This document shows positions 46,086 to 54,779 of a stretch of 64,000 bases of DNA, piece by piece. The DNA comes from Sandaracinaceae bacterium (GTDB lineage Bacteria; Myxococcota_A; Polyangia; Polyangiales; Sandaracinaceae). Under the pieces are notes generated by a model that was not told where the DNA came from, made no database searches, and saw only the letters and a program-made list of their open reading frames with translations. How positions within the stretch are numbered: position 1 is the stretch's first letter; each line of letters starts with the position of its first letter. The stretch spans positions 372,001 to 436,000 of the forward strand of contig JACKEC010000015.1 in assembly GCA_020633195.1 (NCBI GenBank), read 5' to 3'. The position numbers and the translations under genes were made by a program.

Positions 46086-46511
46086 TCTGCTCGAGCTGAC
46101 GCCATCCGCCACTCGGCGTCCCGACCCGCCCAGAAAGACAACATGATGAACTCCGTCCCCGTCGAGGTCCCCGTCGGGAGCGCGGACCCGCCCAGAAAAG
46201 ACAACATGATGAACTCCGTCCCCGTCGGCAGCGCACACGAGAAGCCCGCCCAGAAAAGACAACATGATGAACTCCGTCCCCGTCGGCAGCGCGCACGGGG
46301 TCCCCGTCGGTCTGCTCGAGCTGACGCCATCCGCCACTCGGCGTCCCGACCTGCCCAGAAAGACAACATGATGAACTCCGTCCCCCTCGGCAGTCCCCCG
46401 TCGGAAAAGACAACACGATGAACTCCGTCCCCGTCGGCAGCGCGCACGAGAAGCCCGAGAAGTCCAGGCGATCGCGCGGGCTCGCCGCGAGCGAAAGGTC
46501 GAACCGTCCCC
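46086..46511. repeat. REP-like repeat cluster, five copies plus a terminal half-unit
   Basis: Five copies of a 30-34 base unit with CAGAAAAGACAACATGATGA and ACTCCGTCCCC lie at 46128, 46190, 46248, 46353 and 46403. Read on the minus strand, each begins GGGGACGGAGTTCATCATGT. A 75-base segment starting at 46086 is repeated 225 bases on at 46311. The last part, 46478-46511, read on the minus strand, begins GGGGACGGTTCGACCTTTCG, equal to the other half-unit type. Spacing is irregular (62, 58, 105, 50), so this is not a CRISPR array. No protein-coding gene fits here. Confidence 0.85.
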
Positions 46512-46514
46512 AAG

Positions 46515-47477
46515 TCACTTCGCGGCGACGAGGCGCTCGGGGGGGACGAGCTCGGCGCGTCCCCACGGGACCTCGACGCGGCGCTCTTCGCGCCAGCGGC
46601 GGTACGCGATGATCGGGCCGTCCGAGGGGACGAGGAGCTCGCCGTTGCGCAGGCGCGCCTCGCCGGGGGGCTGGCTCTCCACGAGCGGGGTGTCCTGGTC
46701 GAGGATGATCTTCCCCGTGAAGCGCGTGAGCGCGCCGAACAACCACGCGAGGCCCGGCACGGTGACCATCCGCTGGTAGGTGCGGACGTAGTAGAGCATG
46801 TGCTCCTCGTCGATCGGGGCGAAGGCGAGGAACTGCCAGGTGGGGCCCGTCTTGAGCCGCCAGACGTTCGGGCCGAGGAGCTCGAGGAAGGCGCCGTCCG
46901 GCTGGTCGCGGAGGTAGGCGCGGATGCGGTCGCCCTCGACCTCGGTGACGACGTCCATCACGGGCGGCAGCGACCGCCCGATCGTCGTGCGGTGGACGAA
47001 GGGCAGGTGGGTGAAGTCGAGCTGGTTCTCGATCGTGCGCGTGTAGTGCGCGTTCACGGGCACCGCGAGCTGGCTCCCCGCCCAGGACCAGCCGTCGAAG
47101 TCGAAGAACGGGATCGGCGCGTCGCCCGCTTCGCCGCGCCCCGTCCACACCCAGATCAGGCCGTGGGCCTCGCGGGCCTCGATCGAGCGCAGCGCCATCG
47201 CCTTCGGGATCGGTCGGTCCGGGTGCGCGGGGATCGCCGTGCACGCGCCCGCGCCGTCGAACCGGAAGCCGTGGAAGGGGCACTCGATGCACCCGTCGCG
47301 GACGCGACCGGGCGAGAGCTTGGCGCGCCGGTGCGGGCACTCGTCGACCGCCGCCGCGACGCCGCCGCCGGTTCGCCAGAACACCAGCTCGAGCCCGAAG
47401 CGACGGGCCGCGACGGGGCGCTCGCGGAGCTCCCGGGCGTCGAGGACGGCGTACCAGGCGTTGTCGATGACGAACAT
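46515..47477 (-). CDS. Rieske non-heme iron oxygenase
   Basis: The 320-residue protein has a Rieske cluster domain (about 1-120) with ligands in CPHRRAKL and CPFHGFRF, and a catalytic domain with the mononuclear iron triad in ENQLDFTHLPFVHRTTI (two His, with Asp near) and a later Asp in LDQDTPLVES. It resembles single-protein ring-hydroxylating or demethylating oxygenases of the VanA/PaO type, which need a separate reductase not seen here. The substrate is unknown. It is divergent from an MFS exporter across a perfect palindrome, suggesting joint control. Confidence 0.9.
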   Translation of the reverse strand: MFVIDNAWYAVLDARELRERPVAARRFGLELVFWRTGGGVAAAVDECPHRRAKLSPGRVRDGCIECPFHGFRFDGAGACTAIPAHPDRPIPKAMALRSIEAREAHGLIWVWTGRGEAGDAPIPFFDFDGWSWAGSQLAVPVNAHYTRTIENQLDFTHLPFVHRTTIGRSLPPVMDVVTEVEGDRIRAYLRDQPDGAFLELLGPNVWRLKTGPTWQFLAFAPIDEEHMLYYVRTYQRMVTVPGLAWLFGALTRFTGKIILDQDTPLVESQPPGEARLRNGELLVPSDGPIIAYRRWREERRVEVPWGRAELVPPERLVAAK

Positions 47478-47613
47478 TCGACCGCTGAATATACGAATAG
47501 CCCAAGTTGTCTGCGCAGCGAGTGCCGCTTTGGTCGCTTTGCTGTCGTTGGAACGGTTCCAATCCACTGGAGCTACTGTCGACATCTTGGAGGAGGCGGT
47601 CCACCGTGGCCGA
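47478..47613. promoter_or_regulatory. Divergent promoter region with 15-bp palindrome TTGGAACGGTTCCAA
   Basis: The gap between the Rieske oxygenase and MFS genes is AT-richer than average (GAATATACGAATAGCCCAAG). At 47548-47562 TTGGAAC, G, GTTCCAA is a perfect dyad of 7 bp arms about a single central base. It lies about 52 bases before the MFS start and 70 before the oxygenase start, a good place for a shared operator. No regulator gene is adjacent. Confidence 0.6.
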
Positions 47614-48825
47614 ATGATCGCGTTGCTTCGCCGCCGGGTCTCCTTCCGCCGCCTCTGGCTCGCCGAGGTCGTCTCGATGCTGGGCGACTGGCTCTCGCTG
47701 GTGGCCGTGGCGTCGGTGGCGGTCACCCACGGGGACGGCGCACTGTCGATCGCCTGGGTCCTCGTGGCGCACACGCTCCCCAAGGCGCTGCTCACCCCGA
47801 TCGCGGGGCCGGTCGCGGATCGGTTCGATCGCCGCGCCGTGCTCGCCGTGACCTACGCGGCGCAGGCGGCGCTCACCGTCCTCATGCTCGGCGCCGCGCT
47901 CGGCGGCTGGGTGACGGCGTTGACCGCGCTCGTCTGGCTGCGCGCGTCCGCCGGGGCCTTCGCCGAGCCGGCGCGGGGCGCGGCGATGAAGGACGTCGTC
48001 GAGGAGGACGAGCTGCTCACCGCCAACGCGCTCGACGCCACGACCTGGAGCGTGATGTTCAGCGTGGGGATGGCGCTCGGCGGTCTCTTCAGCGCGCTCT
48101 CGCCCGCGCTCGCGCTCGCGCTCGACGCGCTCACCTTCGTCGGCGCGACGGCGCTCGTGCTCGGGTTGCCGCGGCTCGCGCCCCCGCGGCCCGACGCGCC
48201 GCTCGCGCCCTGGCGCGCGTTCGTCGAGGCGGGCCGCGCGGCGCGAGGTCGCCCCGACGTGGTCCGCGCACTGACCGCGAAGGCGCCGGTCGCGCTCGCC
48301 GGTGGGGCGGGCTGGGTGCTCATGAACCTCGTGTCGGAGCGCGCGTCGATCCTGGGCTCGGCCGCGATCACGTTCGGGCTCCTGCAGGCCGTGCGCGGGA
48401 TCGGCACGGGCATCGGCCCGGCGCTGAGCGAACGCGCCGCGCGCGACCCGCGCACCCATCGCCGGCTCTGGGTCGCCGCGCAGCTCGCGGTGTTCGCGTC
48501 GGTCGCCGCGCTCGCGCTGCCGTGGGGGCTCGGCGCGCTGCTCGCGGTCGTGTTCGTGTGGGGCCTCGGGACGGGCGGCAACTGGGTCCTCGCGTCGGCC
48601 GAGCTGCAGCGCCGCGCGCCCGGCGAGGTCCTCGGTCGGCTCACCGCGCTCGACGTGCTCCTGCACACCGGCGCGATGGGCGTCGGCGCGCTGGCGTTCG
48701 GCGGCCTCGTCGACGCGGGTGGCGGCGAGGCGCTGAGCGTCGGCGTGCCCGTCACCGCGGCGGTCCTCGCGTTCGTCGTCCTGGGTTGGCTGCAGCGCGA
48801 GCGCCTGGTGGCCGCGGTCGTGTGA
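47614..48825 (+). CDS. Major facilitator superfamily transporter
   Basis: The 403-residue protein has about 12 membrane helices. The first part (FRRLWLAEVVSMLGDWLSLV), the loop motif GPVADRFDRR between helices 2 and 3, and the EPARGAAMKDVV stretch are those of MFS_3/EmrB-like exporters of the enterobactin or macrolide efflux kind. Export of a small molecule is likely. ATG at 47614 begins MIALLRRRVSFRRLWLAEVV. It is divergent from the oxygenase gene. Confidence 0.85.
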   Translation: MIALLRRRVSFRRLWLAEVVSMLGDWLSLVAVASVAVTHGDGALSIAWVLVAHTLPKALLTPIAGPVADRFDRRAVLAVTYAAQAALTVLMLGAALGGWVTALTALVWLRASAGAFAEPARGAAMKDVVEEDELLTANALDATTWSVMFSVGMALGGLFSALSPALALALDALTFVGATALVLGLPRLAPPRPDAPLAPWRAFVEAGRAARGRPDVVRALTAKAPVALAGGAGWVLMNLVSERASILGSAAITFGLLQAVRGIGTGIGPALSERAARDPRTHRRLWVAAQLAVFASVAALALPWGLGALLAVVFVWGLGTGGNWVLASAELQRRAPGEVLGRLTALDVLLHTGAMGVGALAFGGLVDAGGGEALSVGVPVTAAVLAFVVLGWLQRERLVAAVV

Positions 48826-48874
48826 GGGATCGGTGAGGTGTGGCCCGGAGCACCGTCGCGTACTCCGAAGGACG

Positions 48875-51106
48875 ATGCCGAAGCCACTCGCCGTTCTCCG
48901 CCTGACCCTCGCCGCCGTCGCGGTCGCCACGACCAGCTCCTCGATCGCGGCCTGCGATCTGTTCGTGATGGAGTCGCCCGAGCCGACCGGGGTGATGATC
49001 TCGCCGACCGAGATCACGGCCTGGCCCGACCAGGAGATCGCCTTCGACGTCACCCTCGCGCGGCCCTACGCGAGCTCGTGCGACGTCGTCTCGGAGGCGG
49101 GGGAGCTGATCTCGACCTCGCCCGGCTGCCGTCAGGTCCTCCACCGCGCGTCGCCGTTCGAGGGGACCTACGTGGTCCGCGTCATCGACCCGGAGTCGGG
49201 CGCGTCGGCGGAGGCTCGCGTCACCGTGGCCGGGCCCCCGTACGCGCTGCACGATCCCGTGCGGTGGCGCCGGGGCGGGCACGCGACCCCCGCGACCGAT
49301 CTCGTCTGGCAGGCGCGAGGCCTCTACACGACGTCCAACGCCGGCCCGCTGCGCGTCTACGACCCGACCGGGCGCGACCAGGTCGACTCCGCGAACCCCT
49401 TCGTCGGCTGGGGTCGGCTCTCCGTCGACGACACGGGCCGGTACGCGATGACCGACGCGAACGCGCTCACCGAGGGGCTACACGACTTGCACATCTACGA
49501 CCTCGAGGAGCGGCGCCTGCTGCGCTCGCTGCAGGGCGCGGGCATGGCCGAGTGGATCCCCGGGACCGACGAGATCGTGCGCGTCCGGGACGGCGGCAAG
49601 ATCGATCGCTGGGCGCCGCTGCGCGAGGAGGGGCCGACGTGGTCGTTCGATCTGCCGGGCGCCTACGCCGTCGAGATGGCGGTGAGCCCCGACGGGAGCC
49701 GGCTGCTCGCGAACCTCGCGCAGAGCCCCGACCTCTCGGCGCGCGAGTGGCACGTGTTCGATCTGGCGACCGGGGACGAACTCTACCGCGCCGGGCAGGG
49801 CACCGAGCCGAGCGAGGCGGGCGCCTGGTCGCCGGACGGCGCGCGGTTCGCGGGCGCGGGCGGCACCCGCGTGCAGGTCTTCGACGCCGCGGACGGACGC
49901 GTCGTGGTCGACGAGCGGCTCTACGAAGGCGCGGACTACCAGGAGGTGGCGTGGAGCCCCGACGGCCGCTTCATCGCGCTCGGCGATCACCCCCAGAACG
50001 GGACCCGACGGGTCTCGGGCGGGCGCGTCGCGCTCTGGGACGTCGAGGCGAACGCGGTCCGCTGGATCACCCAGGTGTTCGAGAACTTCACGTGGAACGT
50101 GGCCTTCAGCCCGGACGGCTCCGAGGTCGCCGCGACGGGGGACGCGGCCGCGGTGCGCTTCCTCGACGTCGAGACCGGCGTCGTCGTGGACACCTCCCGC
50201 GGACCGAGCGAGTGGGTCCGGTCGGTGCGCTGGAGCCCCTCGGGCTCGCACCTCCTCGTGGGGCAGTCGCGCGGCGCCGACGAGAACATCGATCGCGAGC
50301 TGTTCGTCTACGACGCCGACGGCGAGGAGACGTACCGCGGGTTCGGGCGCTCGCCCCACTGGGTCGAGGAGGGCCGCGTGGCGTTCGTCCACGACCGGCT
50401 CTCGGTGACCCTCGTGGACGCGGTGACGGGCGCGGAGCTCGAGACGGTGGAGCTCGCCCACCCGCCGGACACGCTGCCCGCCGACGTCACGCGAGCGCTG
50501 TGGCACCCGACCGAGGACATCGTCGTGGGCAGCCTCACGCGCGTCGGCGGCCTGTACGTCTGGGACCGCACGACCGGCGAGATCCTGGACGTGGTCGCGA
50601 GCAACTCCGGCACCCGCTTCGAACGCTCGTCGGACGGGCGCTTCATGATCGGGGGCGGACCGGACGGCGTCGCGGTCATGCGCGGGGACACCTTCGAGCT
50701 CGTGCGCACGCACCTCTACCCGACCTCGGAGCGGGACGTCGTTTTCGCGCTCTCCGCCGACGCTCGCTTCCTCACCACCGCGTCCTATCAGGAGCCCGTG
50801 CGGCTCTTCCGGCTCGAGGACGGCGCGATGGTCTGGGAGCAGCGCCCGGACACCGCGGGCGGCGCCTGCGCGGCGGTGAGCCCGGACGGCTCGCGGGTGC
50901 TCTTCGCGGGTCGCGGTGGGTTCGAGGCGTGGGACACGCAGACCGGCGCGATGATCGGGAGCAGCCTGAACAACGGCGTCCGCAACCCCGAGTGCGGCGC
51001 GATGGACTGGCACCCCGACGGGACCCGCGTCGCGATCGGAGGTCAGAACGAGGTCTACGTGATCGACGCCGAGCCCGCGCCGCCGTGGACGTGGTGGTCG
51101 GGCTGA
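48875..51106 (+). CDS. Beta-propeller (WD40/YVTN-like) lipoprotein
   Basis: The 743-residue protein starts MPKPLAVLRLTLAAVAVATT and has a lipobox IAAC. An Ig-like domain (about 30-110) is followed by about a dozen beta-propeller blades marked by the recurring loop S-P-D-G (VSPDGSRLL, WSPDGARF, WSPDGRFI, FSPDGSEV, WHPDGTRV). It is anchored in the outer or inner membrane and probably a binding platform. There is no catalytic motif. An in-frame start at 48833 would put 14 residues before the signal and is rejected. Confidence 0.85.
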   Translation: MPKPLAVLRLTLAAVAVATTSSSIAACDLFVMESPEPTGVMISPTEITAWPDQEIAFDVTLARPYASSCDVVSEAGELISTSPGCRQVLHRASPFEGTYVVRVIDPESGASAEARVTVAGPPYALHDPVRWRRGGHATPATDLVWQARGLYTTSNAGPLRVYDPTGRDQVDSANPFVGWGRLSVDDTGRYAMTDANALTEGLHDLHIYDLEERRLLRSLQGAGMAEWIPGTDEIVRVRDGGKIDRWAPLREEGPTWSFDLPGAYAVEMAVSPDGSRLLANLAQSPDLSAREWHVFDLATGDELYRAGQGTEPSEAGAWSPDGARFAGAGGTRVQVFDAADGRVVVDERLYEGADYQEVAWSPDGRFIALGDHPQNGTRRVSGGRVALWDVEANAVRWITQVFENFTWNVAFSPDGSEVAATGDAAAVRFLDVETGVVVDTSRGPSEWVRSVRWSPSGSHLLVGQSRGADENIDRELFVYDADGEETYRGFGRSPHWVEEGRVAFVHDRLSVTLVDAVTGAELETVELAHPPDTLPADVTRALWHPTEDIVVGSLTRVGGLYVWDRTTGEILDVVASNSGTRFERSSDGRFMIGGGPDGVAVMRGDTFELVRTHLYPTSERDVVFALSADARFLTTASYQEPVRLFRLEDGAMVWEQRPDTAGGACAAVSPDGSRVLFAGRGGFEAWDTQTGAMIGSSLNNGVRNPECGAMDWHPDGTRVAIGGQNEVYVIDAEPAPPWTWWSG

Positions 51107-51149
51107 CCACCTGTTCGTGACGTCGGGCTGACCCCAAGCTCTCGGCGTC

Positions 51150-51509
51150 ATGAAGATCAGCGACGGCGTCGGGCTCATGGTCATCGCCACGCTCCACGAG
51201 CTCGTGGGGCTCGTGGCGGGGTTCTCCGTGACCGTGGACATCGCGCGCGACGGGGTCGTGAACGCGCTCGGCGAGGACTGGATGAGGCAAGCCTTGTTCT
51301 GGTTCCACGTCAGCGGCGCGGCGCTCTTCATCGTCGGTGAGGCGCTCCGCACCCTCGAGCGCGCGACGGGATCGGTGCCCCGCCGCTTCGGCTACCTCAC
51401 CGTCGCCATCGGCCTCGTCGGCGTGGTGATGCTGCCGGCCTCCGGCTTCTGGCTCGTCCTCGCCTGGGGCGCCCGCATGGTCCTCCGAGGTCGGCGGGTG
51501 AGGGCGTAG
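51150..51509 (+). CDS. DUF6463-like small membrane protein
   Basis: The 119-residue product starts MKISDGVGLMVIATLHELVG and has four hydrophobic helices, the second ending in GEDWMRQALFWFHVSGAALF and the last with GVVMLPASGFWLVLAWGARM. This is the shape of DUF6463 proteins, which have no known role. It has its own gap after the lipoprotein gene. Confidence 0.72.
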   Translation: MKISDGVGLMVIATLHELVGLVAGFSVTVDIARDGVVNALGEDWMRQALFWFHVSGAALFIVGEALRTLERATGSVPRRFGYLTVAIGLVGVVMLPASGFWLVLAWGARMVLRGRRVRA

Positions 51510-51624
51510 CGAGAGCTCGGGACCGCCGGCTCGACCCGTGGGGAGGAGAACGGATGTGGGAGTAGGGGAGAGTTGGAGAGGGGGAGCGTGCGCGCTGCGC
51601 GCGCGTCTTTTTTCGAAGAGCTCT

Positions 51625-52065
51625 CTATTGGATCGTGGTCGGGGGGGACGCGGTGGCGAGGGCGGTGGCGAGGAGGAGGCCGCCCAGCGCTCCCGTGGCG
51701 AGGCCGGTCGCGACGCGCAGCCACCAGAGATCGAGGGCGGGCCAGATCCAGCCGAGGAGGACCTGCACGGCGATCGGCGCGGCCGCGCCGAGCCACAGGC
51801 GCTTGCGGCCGGGGTCGAGGCGCAGGGCGAGCGCGAGGAGCGCGCCGACCGCGAGGCCGGCGTAGATCCCCGCGCAGCGATGGCAGACCGCCATCGGGTG
51901 GCCGTCGATGGCGAAGCTGCGCGCGACCTCCTGGTGGCAGAGGCCCGAGAAGACCCAGCGCGCGCTGGCCGCGGCGGGGCCGTCCGGGAGCAGCGCGGGG
52001 AGGAGCGCGTAGCCCGTCACCCCCGCGAACGCGGCGGCGACGACGGGCGGGACCCAGCGCCTCAG
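51625..52065 (-). CDS. DUF2085-like membrane protein, start codon uncertain
   Basis: The protein has several membrane helices and the DUF2085 signature: SGLCHQEVARSF and, after GHPMAV, CHRCAGIYAGL, whose Cys and His may bind metal. The family has no known function. The open frame before the helices contains no ATG, GTG or TTG upstream of GTG at 52020, which would cut off the first helix (WVPPVVAAAFAGVTG). A CTG at 52065 overlaps the previous stop as CTGA, so it could be a coupled CTG start; both ends are offered. Confidence 0.65.
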   Translation of the reverse strand: MRRWVPPVVAAAFAGVTGYALLPALLPDGPAAASARWVFSGLCHQEVARSFAIDGHPMAVCHRCAGIYAGLAVGALLALALRLDPGRKRLWLGAAAPIAVQVLLGWIWPALDLWWLRVATGLATGALGGLLLATALATASPPTTIQ

Positions 52066-52694
52066 AACTGGCCCGGCGGCGGGTAGCCGCCGCCCGGAGG
52101 TTGACCGAAGCCGCCGCCCGGCGGAGGACCGAAGCCTCCCGGGCCCTGCGGCGGCTGACCGAAGCCCGGACCGGGGGGCGGGCCGAAGCCGCCGGGGCCC
52201 TGCGGGGGCTGACCGAACCCACCGGGCGGGCCGTAGCCTCCGCCGGGGGGCGGCGGGTTCTGCGACTTGAGGAGCGTCGCGCCGAGGACGCCGCCGAGCG
52301 CGCCGAAGCCGCCGTAGATCACGAGCGACGCGATGCAGCCGCCGCCGAACACCACCGCCATCATGCCGACGCCCATCGCGGCCTCGCCGGCGTGACCGTC
52401 CGAGGCGCCGGGGATGAAGGTCGCGGCGCCGAAGACGAGGAAGAAGATGATGTAGAGGAGCCCGAAGACGGCGCCCGTGACGAGGCCGGTGAGCCCGCCG
52501 ATCGCCGCGCCCTCGCCCGGCTCGATGTCCTCGCCGGCCCGCTGCTTCACCAGGTAGACGGCGAGGCCGGCGCCCAGCAGCATCCACATGCAGAAGATGA
52601 AGTTGCAGTAGTTGACGAGCGGGATCGCGCTGAGGATCGCGGACACGAGCCCGCCCACCAGCACGCCGATCGGATAGTGTTGTTTGTGCTTCAC
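52062..52694 (-). CDS. Membrane protein with Gly/Pro-rich repeat tail
   Basis: The 210-residue product begins MKHKQHYPIGVLVGGLVSAI and has four membrane helices (to residue 145) with a Gly-rich loop, then a tail of about 60 residues made of near-tandem units such as GGFGQPPQGP and GGFGPPPGPG. The helices resemble small membrane proteins of the DUF5518/DUF4190 style, without a firm assignment. The tail is likely disordered and could bind partners or act at the surface. The stop overlaps the DUF2085 gene. Confidence 0.7.
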   Translation of the reverse strand: MKHKQHYPIGVLVGGLVSAILSAIPLVNYCNFIFCMWMLLGAGLAVYLVKQRAGEDIEPGEGAAIGGLTGLVTGAVFGLLYIIFFLVFGAATFIPGASDGHAGEAAMGVGMMAVVFGGGCIASLVIYGGFGALGGVLGATLLKSQNPPPPGGGYGPPGGFGQPPQGPGGFGPPPGPGFGQPPQGPGGFGPPPGGGFGQPPGGGYPPPGQF

Positions 52695-52730
52695 CGCGCG
52701 CGAGGGTAGCAGCGCGCGCTCCCGAGCGCT

Positions 52731-54716
52731 CTATGCGGCGGTCTGCGCGCCGAGGACGTCCTCGGGTCCGACCACGCGGCCGGCGAGCGCGCTCGCGGCG
52801 ACCGTCAGCGGGCTCGCGAGGTAGACCTGACCCGGCCCCGAGCGGCCGGGGAAGTTGCGGTTGATCGCGCTGACCGAGACGTCGCTCGGCCCCGAGCTCG
52901 CGCCCGGGCCGGCGTTGATGCACGCGCCGCAGCTCGGGTTGATGAGCGAGACGCCGGCCTTCTCGAAGATCTCGACGTAGCCCTGCTCCTCCGCGTAGCG
53001 GCGGATGTGCTGGCTGCCGAACTGGATGTAGCAGCGCACGCCGTCGGCCACGCGCAGGCCCTTGGCGAGGCCCTCGCGGAAGACCGAGGCGTACATGTCC
53101 ATGTCGGCCTTCTTGCCGCCGGTGCACGAGCCGCCGTAGGCGATGTCGATCTTCACGCCCTCGCCCGCGGCGCCCTCGAGCTCGGCGAGCGGCACACCGT
53201 TGCGCGGGTCGCCGGGCGTCGCGACCATCACCGGGATGTCGCCGAGGTCGTACTCGAAGACCTCGAGGTACTCGGCGCCGGGGTCGCTCGTGACGATGCG
53301 CTCGCGGATGCTCTCCTTCGAGAGGCCGCGCATCTCGTGGAGGTAGTCGACGACCACCTCGGACGGCTCGATGATGCCGGTGAAGCCGCCCGCCTCGACG
53401 GCCATGTTCGTCAAGGTCGCTTGCTCGTCGAACGGGAGCTTCTGCACGCCCTCGCCGGCGAACTCGAGCACCTTGCCGATGCCCTTGCTCGTGCGGAAGA
53501 ACGGCTGGCTGAGGATGTAGAGCATCACGTCCTTGGCCGAGACGCCCTCGCGCAGGGTGCCCGTCAGGACGAAGCGGACCGACTCCGGGACGCGGACGCG
53601 CACGTCGCGCGTGAACCACGCGTTGGCCATGTCGGTGCTGCCGACCCCGAACGCGAAGCAGCCGAGCGCGCCCGCCATGCAGGTGTGGCTGTCGGTGCCG
53701 GTGACGACCTGGCCGGGCAGCGCGAGGTCCTCGATGACCGCGTTGTGGCAGATGGCCTCCGAGCCGCCCGCCTCGACCTCGCCGTAGAGCTTGAGGCCGT
53801 GGCGCGCCGCGAACTTCTCCTGCGTGACCGCGAGGCCGTCGGCGTGACCGAGGAGGCCCATCGCCCGCTTCTTCTCGTCCATCACGTCGCCGAGGTAGGT
53901 GAGGTGATCGCGGAAGGTGAAGACGCTCTCGGGCTCGCTCACCGCGGTGTCGGGGCCGAAGCCGTGGCGGAAGAGCGAGTCGGCCATCGGGGTGACGTAC
54001 TCGTGGCTGAAGCGCACGTCCGAGCGCACGAAGAGCGCGTCGCCGGGCTTCACCGCCTCGATGCCGAGCGTGCCGGCCTTGGCGTCGACGACCGCGTGCT
54101 TCGCGATGATCTTCTCGACCATCGTCATCGGCCGGGCCTTCGTCTCCGGCAGGCGCGGCTGGATCTCGCCGGCCATGCGCATCTTGTTGTAGGCGAAGAG
54201 GCCGCCCGCCTTGACGATGTCGGCGCTGATCGGGTCGAGGCCGTTGGTGAACTCCTCGATCGGGATCTCCTCGCCCGCGGCGATGCGCTTCAAGAGGCCG
54301 AAGTCGGTCGAGGTGAGCAGCCCGATGTTCTGCGAGTTCTGCCCGTAGATCTTCTCGATACTCTCGGCGATCACGAGCTGCACGCCCGCGGTCATCTCGG
54401 AGTAGGGGGCGGTCTCGCGCGAGCTGCCGCAGCCCTTGCTCTTGCCGCTGACGATGACGTCGAAGCCGCCGTTCTTGAGCGAGTTGCGCTCGAACGCCGC
54501 GCCGCGGAGGCCGACCATCGAGAACTCGCCGAGGGTCTCGTCGTAGTAGAAGCAGACCCAGCCGGGCGTGATCTCGTCGGTCGAGATGTTGTCGATCAGC
54601 TTCCGGTCGGGGTCGTACTCGAGGTCCTCTCCGGCGAGCTGGCGCTTCAGGAGCGCGGGGTCTTCGGTGAGGTAGAGGATGCGGCCGGAGAAGCGGATCC
54701 GATCGGGTCGTGCCAT
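52731..54716 (-). CDS. Aconitase/isopropylmalate dehydratase-family enzyme with N-terminal swivel domain
   Basis: The 661-residue protein has the swivel (LeuD-like) domain first, about 1-180, with GCGSSRETAPYSEM, then the catalytic part from about 200. Cluster Cys lie in TGTDSHTCMAGALG and NPSCGACINAGPG; also GGSCTGGKKADMD. It would dehydrate and rehydrate a tricarboxylic or dicarboxylic acid. The order swivel-then-catalytic is the reverse of aconitase A. Citrate, homocitrate, isopropylmalate and methylcitrate are all possible substrates. There are no leu or citrate genes beside it. Confidence 0.85.
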   Translation of the reverse strand: MARPDRIRFSGRILYLTEDPALLKRQLAGEDLEYDPDRKLIDNISTDEITPGWVCFYYDETLGEFSMVGLRGAAFERNSLKNGGFDVIVSGKSKGCGSSRETAPYSEMTAGVQLVIAESIEKIYGQNSQNIGLLTSTDFGLLKRIAAGEEIPIEEFTNGLDPISADIVKAGGLFAYNKMRMAGEIQPRLPETKARPMTMVEKIIAKHAVVDAKAGTLGIEAVKPGDALFVRSDVRFSHEYVTPMADSLFRHGFGPDTAVSEPESVFTFRDHLTYLGDVMDEKKRAMGLLGHADGLAVTQEKFAARHGLKLYGEVEAGGSEAICHNAVIEDLALPGQVVTGTDSHTCMAGALGCFAFGVGSTDMANAWFTRDVRVRVPESVRFVLTGTLREGVSAKDVMLYILSQPFFRTSKGIGKVLEFAGEGVQKLPFDEQATLTNMAVEAGGFTGIIEPSEVVVDYLHEMRGLSKESIRERIVTSDPGAEYLEVFEYDLGDIPVMVATPGDPRNGVPLAELEGAAGEGVKIDIAYGGSCTGGKKADMDMYASVFREGLAKGLRVADGVRCYIQFGSQHIRRYAEEQGYVEIFEKAGVSLINPSCGACINAGPGASSGPSDVSVSAINRNFPGRSGPGQVYLASPLTVAASALAGRVVGPEDVLGAQTAA

Positions 54717-54779
54717 CGCGCCGATCTCTAGCGCCGGATGCGTCCGCTCACAGTGTGCAGACGCACGTTCGGCCTGGCC

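Noticed and set aside
46128..46432. CRISPR array
   Set aside because: Repeats recur with gaps of 50-105 bases and partly duplicated spacers, and no cas genes exist nearby.
47239..47613. An extended N-terminus of the MFS transporter
   Set aside because: The extra 125 residues are antisense to the Rieske oxygenase gene and hold no membrane segment; ATG 47614 starts the first helix.
43111..49053. A 1980-codon open frame on the minus strand through several genes
   Set aside because: It is antisense to the STAND ATPase, MFS transporter and others, is rich in Arg/Pro/Gly and shows no family motif, as GC-rich DNA gives by chance. Only its middle part coincides with the Rieske oxygenase gene's other frame.
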